Below, piece by piece: positions 1 through 5,108 of a DNA stretch of 6,308 nt. The stretch is from assembly GCA_041596215.1 (NCBI GenBank), contig JBFHIZ010000061.1, forward strand, positions 1 to 6,308, in the 5' to 3' direction. Both the position numbers and the translations under genes were made by a program. The notes below the pieces were generated by a model. It saw nothing but the letters and a program-made list of their open reading frames with translations, made no database searches and was not told the origin of the DNA. Position 1 is the stretch's first letter. Every line of letters starts with the position of its first letter. The DNA is from JBFHIZ01 sp041596215 (GTDB taxonomy: Bacteria; Bacillota; Clostridia; Lachnospirales; Lachnospiraceae).

Positions 1-36
1 ACAAATCACCTCCTTGAACTGTTATATAGTATGAAG
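1..36 (+). repeat. 36-bp leader repeat, copy 1 (carries 16S-tail mimic ATCACCTCCTT)
   Basis: These 36 bases recur without mismatch at 3853-3888. The element carries AAATCACCTCC followed by TTGAACTGTTATATAG and ends in ATGAAG. ATCACCTCCTT (5-15) equals the anti-SD end of Firmicutes 16S rRNA. The copy touches the window edge, so it may extend further upstream. Sequence identity stops exactly where the SD of the downstream gene begins. Because that SD (36-44) must be in the mRNA, at least part of the repeat is probably transcribed, which favours an RNA leader element over a core promoter. Confidence 0.85.
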
Positions 37-47
37 GGAGGTGATTT
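3..47 (+). promoter_or_regulatory. SD-sequestering hairpin in the leader of the first secreted-protein gene
   Basis: AAATCACCTCC (3-13) is the exact reverse complement of GGAGGTGATTT (37-47). A further G-U pair (14:36) and A-U pair (15:35) give a 13-bp stem around a 19-nt loop. The 3' arm contains the whole SD of the gene starting at 49, and the ATG sits one base beyond the stem. Such a stem would hide the SD from the ribosome. It could act as a translational switch (thermometer, ligand, protein or antisense RNA), but the trigger cannot be seen. The complementarity is directly visible; the regulatory role is inferred. Confidence 0.65.
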
Positions 48-48
48 T

Positions 49-486
49 ATGTGGCGAGTAAACAAGATACTTGGGGTGATTTTACTATTACTACTATTGT
101 TAGCGAATCCTATATATACAAAAGCAGCCGTAAATACTGTAGGAACAGGAAGTGTTGAACAAATACAACTTTATTTTGCTTATATTAATGGATTTCAAAA
201 TTCATTTTCGATTTCGGATACAGGAAAAGCCAGTATGAGAACAATTGTAACAGCTTATGATGTAGATGCAATATATTTATATATGTATCTTCAACAATAC
301 AAAGATGGAAGTTGGAAGACAATAGGTTCTTGGAATGAGAATGCAGAAAGTTCTTATTGTATTTTGGAAAAGAATTATTATGTGTCGCAAGGTTATAACT
401 ATCGATTTAAGTCAAATGTTTTTTTGTATTATGAAGGAGAATTTGTTGAGAGCACAAGTTATGTAAGTGGATTGAAGTGGTACTGA
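49..486 (+). CDS. small secreted protein of unknown function, probably beta-rich
   Basis: I choose ATG 49 (145 aa) because GGGAGGTGA lies 4 nt upstream. The in-frame ATG at 31 has no SD and would add MKGGDF, encoded by the SD itself. The N-terminus MWRVNK is followed by a hydrophobic run (about residues 7-19) and a likely signal peptidase I site near TKA-AV (residue 26/27), so the mature protein is about 119 aa and exported. The mature part is rich in Tyr, Ser, Asn and Val with alternating hydrophobic residues (LYMYLQQYKDGSWKTIGSW, then YYVSQGYNYRF), suggesting a beta-sandwich. It loosely recalls small secreted Clostridia proteins such as DUF6147, but this is from memory and weak. It has one Cys and no catalytic motif. 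It is probably cotranscribed with the protease 59 nt downstream, so it could be a partner, substrate or inhibitor (inference). Its translation may be controlled by the hairpin covering its SD. Confidence 0.8.
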   Translation: MWRVNKILGVILLLLLLLANPIYTKAAVNTVGTGSVEQIQLYFAYINGFQNSFSISDTGKASMRTIVTAYDVDAIYLYMYLQQYKDGSWKTIGSWNENAESSYCILEKNYYVSQGYNYRFKSNVFLYYEGEFVESTSYVSGLKWY

Positions 487-545
487 TTTATGCAGTTAAA
501 AATTATAGCTGTTATAAACTTAGAAAAGAGAAGGAGATGTAAACA

Positions 546-1670
546 ATGAAAAGAAAAATAAAGTCATTATTAATGGTGTTAATAATTTTAGTTGCATTAA
601 TTAGTCCAAGTAATGTAAATGCAGCAGATTCAAATTTTGATATTCAGATGCCTTTAGATGCAGAACAATTTGCAAAAGACAGATATTTGGATGTGATTGA
701 TATTTTTGAAAAATATGCAGATAACATTTCATTTATAGGGGAGAGCAACTATTCTTTAGGTGCACCATTTGTGATATATGATCTAGATACCGAATATCAA
801 ACGGAAAGATATTATTTTCCCGTGTTAGATGAAAAAGATGAAGTTATTTTAATGATTATAATAAATGGTACAACAGTAGGGTGGGGGCTTACTGCATCTG
901 AAGAAATGGTAGATGAATTAAATCAGATTGCTTATGAAGAGGAAGACTATATATTTTACGAATCAGATGATATTATTATTGCGGAAAATGATGTAAAAAT
1001 AACCAATTTTTCTAATGAAAAAAATGAAAAATGTCTTCAGTTTGAAAAAAAAGAGTTCAGAGAAAAACAAAAAATAGTTTCAGAAGAAATAAATTCTTCT
1101 CAAAAAACAGATGTAACGGATACAGGTTCTAAAGATATAGTTGATGGATATACACCAGCTTACAGTACATCAACAAGTTCAATTAAAATATGTTCTTTAT
1201 ATAATAAACAAGCACAAGGAAGCTATCCTCTCTGTTGGGCTTGTACGGTTGCAACAATTGCTAATTATAGAAATGGAACCAATCTTACGATGTTTGATGT
1301 GTGTGATGATATGGGGTATGATTACAATCAGGGGCGTACAATTGGAGAAGCTCAGGTTGCATTATATAATTATATTAGTGATTATAATTTATTAAATTGG
1401 TCTCAATTATCTTTTGCAGGTGTAAAGACAAATATAAATTATAAAAGACCTATTTATTTGTCTTCGTATTGTGCAGCACTAGATTCTGGACATGCGGTAA
1501 CAATATATGGATATGAAGATTTTAGCTCGTCGGATTATATTGTTATATGGAACTCAGGAACAAGTGGTACTGGGAGTACACAGGTAGTTACATATAATTC
1601 ATCAGGAACAACGTTTTCATATTCTAACAATACATTTACATGGAGATATTCATTATCATGGACTCAATAA
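546..1670 (+). CDS. secreted papain-fold (clan CA, C39/C47-like) cysteine protease with prosegment
   Basis: This 374-aa protein has a good SD (AGAAGGAGAT) before ATG 546. Residues 1-26 are a Sec signal peptide (MKRKIK, hydrophobic 8-19, cleavage near VNA-AD). Residues about 28-200 form an acidic region with no recognised motif, fitting an inhibitory prosegment; 160-195 is charged and Lys/Glu/Ser-rich and may be a linker cleaved on activation. The catalytic domain is about 205-374. Cys230 lies in PLCWACTVATIANY, Gln224 sits six residues before it as in papain (oxyanion hole), His316 is in DSGHAVTIYGYED and Asn336 in IVIWNSG, so the Cys-His-Asn triad and Gln are all present. The family hydrolyses peptide bonds, and this one would act outside the cell or in the wall. 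The target is unknown: host protein, rival peptide, or one of the neighbouring secreted proteins. There is no ABC transporter or GG-leader peptide nearby, which argues against a bacteriocin-maturation C39 role. Confidence 0.85.
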   Translation: MKRKIKSLLMVLIILVALISPSNVNAADSNFDIQMPLDAEQFAKDRYLDVIDIFEKYADNISFIGESNYSLGAPFVIYDLDTEYQTERYYFPVLDEKDEVILMIIINGTTVGWGLTASEEMVDELNQIAYEEEDYIFYESDDIIIAENDVKITNFSNEKNEKCLQFEKKEFREKQKIVSEEINSSQKTDVTDTGSKDIVDGYTPAYSTSTSSIKICSLYNKQAQGSYPLCWACTVATIANYRNGTNLTMFDVCDDMGYDYNQGRTIGEAQVALYNYISDYNLLNWSQLSFAGVKTNINYKRPIYLSSYCAALDSGHAVTIYGYEDFSSSDYIVIWNSGTSGTGSTQVVTYNSSGTTFSYSNNTFTWRYSLSWTQ

Positions 1671-1700
1671 TTTTTTTGCCATGAAGGAGAGTGATTTTGT

Positions 1701-2090
1701 ATGAAAAAAAATAGAAAAGTAATGGTTATATTATGTAGCTGCATAGTGATTATTATGATTGTTTATGTGAAAAGACCCGTTAATCCTTTCTTAAATATAA
1801 AGGTAGATGATATTGATAACATAGTAATTTGGATTAATGATAATGGTATTAGTACAAATAATCGTGAAGAAATTCAAATGGTATATGATGTTTTTGATTC
1901 CATGAGTGTAAGAAGAAAGATTAATTTGCCTAAAGATGGTGGAATGGTTGTTGAAGTTCAAATGAAAAATCACGAGATAGTCTATTGCACTCTTGATGGA
2001 GGTGAGATTAGAATTTTTGGTAGAGTATATAAAACGAATAAGGATTATTATAGTATCTTTATTAATTTAGCAGAAAAATTAGAAGATTAA
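1701..2090 (+). CDS. small membrane-anchored protein of unknown function
   Basis: This 129-aa ORF starts 30 nt after the protease stop, so it is very likely in the same operon. AAGGAGAG (1684-1691) is its SD. The N-terminus MKKNRK precedes one hydrophobic segment (about residues 7-23), giving an N-in, C-out single-span anchor. LCSC at 11-14 resembles a lipobox, but only about six hydrophobic residues precede it, so a transmembrane anchor is more likely. The outer domain (about 30-129) alternates strands and acidic loops (DDIDNIVIW, then GGMVVEVQMKNHEIVYC) and ends in a helix IFINLAEKLED. I do not recognise the family. Its place behind the protease suggests it may hold, activate or inhibit the protease at the membrane, or protect the producer, but nothing in the sequence proves this. 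Bases 1681-1698 match 15 of 18 bases at 31-48, the SD region of the first gene. Confidence 0.75.
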   Translation: MKKNRKVMVILCSCIVIIMIVYVKRPVNPFLNIKVDDIDNIVIWINDNGISTNNREEIQMVYDVFDSMSVRRKINLPKDGGMVVEVQMKNHEIVYCTLDGGEIRIFGRVYKTNKDYYSIFINLAEKLED

Positions 2091-2260
2091 TAGAAAGCTA
2101 AAATCGAAAGATCAATATTATTCTAGAGATAAAATCAAGTAAATTTAAAGATGGTTTTATGGTATTCCAGAAAAAAATGATTTATATAAAACAGGTTAGG
2201 ATTCTATTTCCCTATAACAAAATATTGCATTAGAAGCATTATAATATTACTAAATTTTTA

Positions 2261-2277
2261 GTTACATTTTGGTTACA
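2261..2277 (+). promoter_or_regulatory. GTTACA direct repeat with 11-bp period, possible response-regulator site
   Basis: GTTACA occurs at 2261-2266 and again at 2272-2277, separated by TTTTG, which puts both on the same face of the helix. The arrangement matches the tandem half-sites of OmpR/PhoB-class regulators; the Bacillus PhoP box is TTAACA-like repeats with the same period. It lies about 20 bp before the candidate structured RNA and just before a weak -10-like TTTAAA (2279-2284), where an activator would bind. No such regulator is encoded in the window. The repeat is observed; the function is inference. Confidence 0.3.
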
Positions 2278-2293
2278 CTTTAAAAACAGAGGT

Positions 2294-2479
2294 ACAAAAG
2301 CCCCCTTTCTACGCTTATTGAAGTGTTAATCTATTGTGTTGAAAGAATTATCTGTATTTATATTTTGGGATAAAGTAGAGTAATTCTTTCTAGACGGCTC
2401 CATAGGAGACGTTATCCCCAACTCTCGCTACTTATCTTAAGAGGGTCTTCATAAACGAATGTTTGCGGGGATTTTTTTA
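2294..2479 (+). ncRNA. candidate structured RNA or leader of unknown class before the sigma operon
   Basis: No ORF explains this stretch, but it is rich in complementary segments. The ends can pair: AAAA-CCCC (2296-2304) with GGGG-TTTT (2467-2475). CGCTTATTGAAG (2312-2323) pairs with CTTCATAAACG (2447-2457) with one mismatch and one bulge. GAAAGAATTA (2341-2350) is perfectly complementary to TAATTCTTTC (2381-2390). ACG-CTCC / GGAG-CGT (2394-2412) forms a small hairpin, and ACTCTC (2421-2426) pairs with GAGGGT (2441-2446). GGGATAA (2367-2373) also matches TTATCCC (2412-2418), which competes with the terminator stem below. I could not assign a known family: no T-box, SAM, c-di-GMP, purine or FMN core motif is seen. 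A 6S-like RNA was considered because of the roughly 180-nt length and end pairing, but the internal pairing is too asymmetric to support it. Confidence 0.4.
2414..2478 (+). terminator. terminator-like ATCCCC/GGGGAT stem with 7-T run
   Basis: ATCCCC (2414-2419) is complementary to GGGGAT (2467-2472), which runs into seven T (2472-2478). The large loop is itself partly folded (2421-2446). GGGG could instead pair with CCCC at 2301-2304. Termination here would separate the upstream DNA from the sigma operon, or act conditionally because TTATCCC has a second partner at 2367-2373. The stem is short, so strength is uncertain. Confidence 0.45.
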
Positions 2480-2504
2480 TTGCAATGAAATATATGAATG
2501 TTTA

Positions 2505-2513
2505 TGCTATAAT
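2505..2513 (+). promoter_or_regulatory. extended -10 promoter (TGCTATAAT) for the sigma/anti-sigma operon
   Basis: TGCTATAAT is a perfect extended -10 of the housekeeping sigma factor. The -35 area has only a poor match (TGAAAT, 17 bp upstream), which extended -10 promoters tolerate. The start point would be about 2520, giving a leader of under 40 nt with SD AAGGGGG (2542-2548). It lies just after the terminator-like element, so the sigma operon can be transcribed independently of anything upstream. Confidence 0.6.
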
Positions 2514-2557
2514 TTTTTTATGAGTGTTAGGGAGCGTAATAAAGGGGGAAATAAGAT

Positions 2558-3112
2558 ATGTTTATGTTTTTATCCGTAATTGATTCAGTAGAAGATAGGG
2601 ATCTACTAGAGCAAATTTATATTAGATACAAGAAAGAACTTTTTTACACTGCATATGATATTTTAAGGGATTCCTATGAAGCAGAAGATATTGTGCAAAA
2701 TGCAATTATTAAATTGGTGGACTATTTAGACCAAGATTTGAAAGTAGAGTGTCACAAAACCAGGTGTTTACTTGTAATTATAGTTAGAAGCCAATCTATT
2801 AATATATACAATCAAAAGAAAAACAGAAAAACAATGCTTGTAGAAACTTATGATGATAGTGCTACAGAGGATATAGATCATAATCCAGAGAATTTTATTT
2901 TAAGGATGGACAATATAACAGAAGTTGCAGAAGCACTTTCTAAGATAAACAAAGGATATACAGATATATTAACATTAAAATATACGTATGAATATACGAA
3001 TGGAGAAATTGCTTCAATGCTAGGATTGAAAGAAGATAATGTAAGACAACGATTGGTAAGAGCAAGAAAGGCATTATATGGGATTTTATCAGGAGGTGAT
3101 TTTCATGTATGA
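2558..3112 (+). CDS. ECF-type RNA polymerase sigma factor
   Basis: This 184-aa protein has the usual size and order of an extracytoplasmic-function sigma factor. Region 2 (about residues 18-85) includes AYDILRDSYEAEDIVQNAIIKLVDYL, the polymerase-binding and -10-recognition segment. A variable linker rich in Asp/Glu spans about 90-118. Region 4 (about 121-175) holds the helix-turn-helix TNGEIASMLGLKEDNVRQRLVRARKAL that reads the -35 element. The start MFMFLSVID is typical of Clostridia members; ATG 2564 is an alternative start, but the spacing from AAGGGGG fits 2558 better or equally. It directs core polymerase to a small regulon, usually for envelope stress or secreted products, and would be held inactive by the membrane protein encoded next. 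Its last codons contain the SD of that gene, so the two are translationally coupled. No promoter of the same type is seen before it, so autoregulation is not evident. Confidence 0.92.
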   Translation: MFMFLSVIDSVEDRDLLEQIYIRYKKELFYTAYDILRDSYEAEDIVQNAIIKLVDYLDQDLKVECHKTRCLLVIIVRSQSINIYNQKKNRKTMLVETYDDSATEDIDHNPENFILRMDNITEVAEALSKINKGYTDILTLKYTYEYTNGEIASMLGLKEDNVRQRLVRARKALYGILSGGDFHV

Positions 3113-3836
3113 AGAGATTAACAAAGATAGTAGTAGAAACAAACTTATGAATTCGTATTTCAAAATATTAGGTGAAGCACATATTGAAAATACACTTATT
3201 GAACTAAATGAAAAAGAAAAAGAATTTAAAGATTTAAAAGTTCCTGATAGTCTTGAACAATGGTTTTTAGAATTTCACCGGAAATGGAAGCGAAAAAGAA
3301 CCTGGAATCTTGCAAAAAGAAAATTGAAAAAGATGTCTGTTAAAGTCGCTATATTTTTAGCCGTATGTATTTCTTTTTTTGCAATTATAACAATGTCAGT
3401 GGAAGCTTTTCGAATTCGTTTCATAAATTTGCTAATTAGCAAGAACGATTCATATACAGAAATTCAAGTAAGTATGCAGGATAATGTGACGATCCCTGAA
3501 ATTGATTCGGATATCTACTATTATTTTGCTTATTTACCGGAAGGATATGCTTTTAGTGAGGCTACTGTAATGAAAAACAGTATTTTTATGATTTATTTAA
3601 ATGGAAATGATTCGTTTTATTTTACACAGTCATATAATGAAACGGATTATCAGCTAAATACAGAAGAGACTACGGTAGAAGATGTGAAGATTGGAGAATA
3701 TGAAGGGATGTTTATTCACAATCTAAATGCGAATATGGTTTTTTGGACACAGGATAATGTGACATTTCTGTTAGAGGGAAATATTCCAAAGAGTGAAATG
3801 CTGAAAATGGCAGAAAGTATGAAAAAAAATAATTAA
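3105..3836 (+). CDS. membrane anti-sigma factor with DUF4367-like outer domain
   Basis: ATG 3105 (243 aa) is chosen because AGGAGGTGAT ends 4 nt before it; the ATG at 3078 has no SD and lies inside the sigma gene. It overlaps the sigma stop by 8 nt. Residues 1-75 are cytoplasmic, helical and strongly charged (NEKEKEF, then KWKRKRTWNLAKRKLKK) and should bind the sigma factor. There is no HxxxCxxC zinc motif, so it is not a classical ZAS anti-sigma. One transmembrane helix spans about 79-99 (VKVAIFLAVCISFFAIITMSV). The outer domain (about 110-243) has DUF4367 hallmarks: YLPEGY at 143-148, a Tyr-rich YFTQS segment, the TTVEDVKIGEYEGMF turn and a final IPKSEMLKMAESMK helix. It presumably senses an envelope signal and releases the sigma factor; how is unknown. 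The overlap gives roughly equal synthesis of both partners. Confidence 0.87.
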   Translation: MYEEINKDSSRNKLMNSYFKILGEAHIENTLIELNEKEKEFKDLKVPDSLEQWFLEFHRKWKRKRTWNLAKRKLKKMSVKVAIFLAVCISFFAIITMSVEAFRIRFINLLISKNDSYTEIQVSMQDNVTIPEIDSDIYYYFAYLPEGYAFSEATVMKNSIFMIYLNGNDSFYFTQSYNETDYQLNTEETTVEDVKIGEYEGMFIHNLNANMVFWTQDNVTFLLEGNIPKSEMLKMAESMKKNN

Positions 3837-3852
3837 ATTTAAAATAAGTGTC

Positions 3853-3888
3853 ACAAATCACCTCCTTGAACTGTTATATAGTATGAAG
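3853..3888 (+). repeat. 36-bp leader repeat, copy 2
   Basis: This copy is identical to bases 1-36 and lies between the anti-sigma stop and the secreted-protein gene at 3928, 39 nt before its ATG. The partner arm GGAGGTGATTT that follows copy 1 is absent here, replaced by TGAAACTATTTT. However, CTCCTT (3862-3867) is complementary to AAGGAG (3916-3921), the SD of the next gene, so a weaker version of the same SD masking is possible. In this copy ATG AAG is followed at once by TGA (3883-3891). No good housekeeping promoter is evident in 3837-3927. Confidence 0.85.
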
Positions 3889-3927
3889 TGAAACTATTTT
3901 AATTTAATTAATTATAAGGAGAAAAAA

Positions 3928-4515
3928 ATGAAAAAATTTATTCCTATGATGTTAATAATTTGTTTGTTATTATCATCTACAAAAGCTCTTGCTGCAGAAA
4001 TAGATCCATATGAGAAGATTCTTAATGAAATTAATATAGAATATAATTTAGAATTGGAATATGTTAAAGTTGATTCAAATAAAATATCAGTGAATGAATA
4101 TGAAAGAATAGTAAAAAAATTAGCAATTTCTCAAAAAGAAACAATTGAATATATTAATAGAAGAATAAAGGGAAATAAGGAAAATTTATTATCCTCTTCC
4201 TTGAAAAGTAATGATTTTATTTCTAGGGCGGCAGCTTCGTATAGTGTTACATCAACAAAAATTGCATCAGGATATGGTTCTGCAACTATTACAGCGAACT
4301 ATCTTAAAAATCCAAATACAGGAACCATAGGAAATGCTAGTAATGTTTCATCATATGTAGAAACAGGTACGCATACATATTCATATATACAAAAAAGTTG
4401 GTCTTCTATATCTTTAGATCGAGGAGAAACGTTAGGAATTACAACTCAAGGTGCAATGGTTTTTGCAGGGATTTCAATAGCAAATGTAACTTTATATGCA
4501 GAATTTTATTATTAA
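3928..4515 (+). CDS. secreted protein of unknown function, two-part
   Basis: This 195-aa protein starts at ATG 3928 with AAGGAG 6 nt upstream. Residues 1-23 are a signal peptide (MKKF, hydrophobic 5-15, cleavage near ALA-AE). The mature N-terminal half (about 24-95) is helical and charged (EIDPYEKILNEINIEYNLEL, then YERIVKKLAISQKETIEY). The C-terminal half (about 98-195) is rich in Ser, Thr, Gly and Ala and low in charge, with alternating residues typical of beta strands (SYSVTSTKIASGYGSATIT, and near the end MVFAGISIANVTLYAEFYY). No Cys remains after the signal peptide and no enzyme motif is visible. I do not recognise the family; a surface, adhesive or toxin-like role would be guesswork. 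It directly follows the sigma/anti-sigma pair and shares its 36-bp leader repeat with the gene at 49, which suggests common control. A strong terminator closes the unit. Confidence 0.8.
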   Translation: MKKFIPMMLIICLLLSSTKALAAEIDPYEKILNEINIEYNLELEYVKVDSNKISVNEYERIVKKLAISQKETIEYINRRIKGNKENLLSSSLKSNDFISRAAASYSVTSTKIASGYGSATITANYLKNPNTGTIGNASNVSSYVETGTHTYSYIQKSWSSISLDRGETLGITTQGAMVFAGISIANVTLYAEFYY

Positions 4516-4532
4516 AGAATTTCAAAATATTT

Positions 4533-4562
4533 GCAGACTGTCAACTGACAGTCTGCTTTTTT
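4533..4562 (+). terminator. intrinsic terminator after the secreted-protein gene
   Basis: A perfect 10-bp stem (GCAGACTGTC pairing with GACAGTCTGC) with loop AACT is followed by six T. It lies 18 nt after the stop codon at 4515 and should end transcription of the sigma, anti-sigma and secreted-protein run. Confidence 0.93.
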
Positions 4563-4753
4563 ATAGATAAGTTAAGAAAAAGAATAATTTTAATTTTTAT
4601 AATATTATATTGACCTAGTAACATCCGTAATTCCTTGTGTAAAAATTTATTTATTCATTGCAATTTTTTAAGATTCAGAATGTAAAAACTCCTTAGTATG
4701 GTTTTTATAAGTTATGTTTACTATATTAAAATGGTGTCATGTAGTTTGACGAA

Positions 4754-5070
4754 TCATAAGTTGACTTTAATTTTTCGACTACCATAGGCATCTTGATTAT
4801 TATGAAAGATTGTTTCAATTTTAGATTCAAATTCCGACTCATCTGATTTTGAGCTGCTTCATAATAATAAGAACTTCTATTGATTTCTAGGAATTTACGC
4901 ATTGCTGATATTGAGTATTTGTGAGAACTTTTCTTGACTACAATTACTTGTGTCCTAATATTAGATTTTGGTTTACCGTTATTATAAAGCTTTGCCATTT
5001 GCAGTTTAAATTCTTCGGTGAGTGTTCTTTGTGTTCTTCTTTCTGTTGTTACTTCATATTTTATATAATT
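4754..5070 (-). pseudogene. decayed IS3-family transposase, OrfA start joined to OrfB by deletion
   Basis: Read on the minus strand, the frame open from 5070 gives TTERRTQRTLTEEFKLQMAK and then LYNNGKPKSNI, the N-terminus of an IS3-family OrfA (helix-turn-helix protein). It has no start codon in frame before the stop at 5073-5071. It then jumps directly to VKKSSHKYSISAMRKFLEIN and RSSYYYEA, the start of OrfB, so the rest of OrfA is deleted. Near 4850 the frame breaks: the correct OrfB continuation (ESKIETIFHNNQDAYGSRKI) lies in the next frame and stops at TGA 4756-4754. The DDE catalytic core is missing. A 90-aa ORF from ATG 4998 merely strings these fragments together and is not a functional gene. 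No terminal inverted repeats were recognised. Confidence 0.85.
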
Positions 5071-5108
5071 TCAACAAAAGTGCATAGATAATTTAAGCCT
5101 ATCCAATT

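Noticed and set aside
1..36. The 36-bp repeat as an ECF or housekeeping core promoter (TTGAAC as -35)
   Set aside because: At 16-17 bp spacing no -10 is present in either copy (copy 1 would have GGAGGT), and the transcript must begin before the SD at 36-44. TATAGT (25-30) as -10 lacks a matching -35.
31..48. ATG 31 as the start of the first gene
   Set aside because: No SD precedes it, and codons 31-48 are the SD of the ATG at 49.
1141..1395. 84-aa plus-strand ORF inside the protease gene
   Set aside because: It is a shadow in another frame of the well-supported protease, without its own SD or recognisable product.
1731..1742. Lipobox LCSC in the 129-aa protein
   Set aside because: The hydrophobic stretch before the Cys is too short for a lipoprotein signal, and hydrophobic residues continue after it, as in a transmembrane anchor.
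1791..1973. 60-aa minus-strand ORF
   Set aside because: It is antisense to the 129-aa membrane-protein gene, of biased composition, with no SD seen.
2240..2245. TATAAT as a promoter for the structured RNA
   Set aside because: The position 17 bp upstream reads ACAAAA, there is no TG extension, and the start point would lie about 45 bp before the first helix.
2294..2479. Identification of the structured region as 6S RNA or a Mg2+ M-box
   Set aside because: Length and end pairing recall 6S, and GGCTCC-ATA-GGAG recalls part of the M-box, but the remaining helices and conserved cores are not visible.
3078..3104. ATG 3078 as the start of the anti-sigma gene
   Set aside because: It lies well inside the sigma gene without an SD, while ATG 3105 has AGGAGGTGAT at ideal spacing.
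4398..4613. 71-aa plus-strand ORF overlapping the end of the secreted-protein gene
   Set aside because: It is an out-of-frame shadow that reads through the intrinsic terminator.
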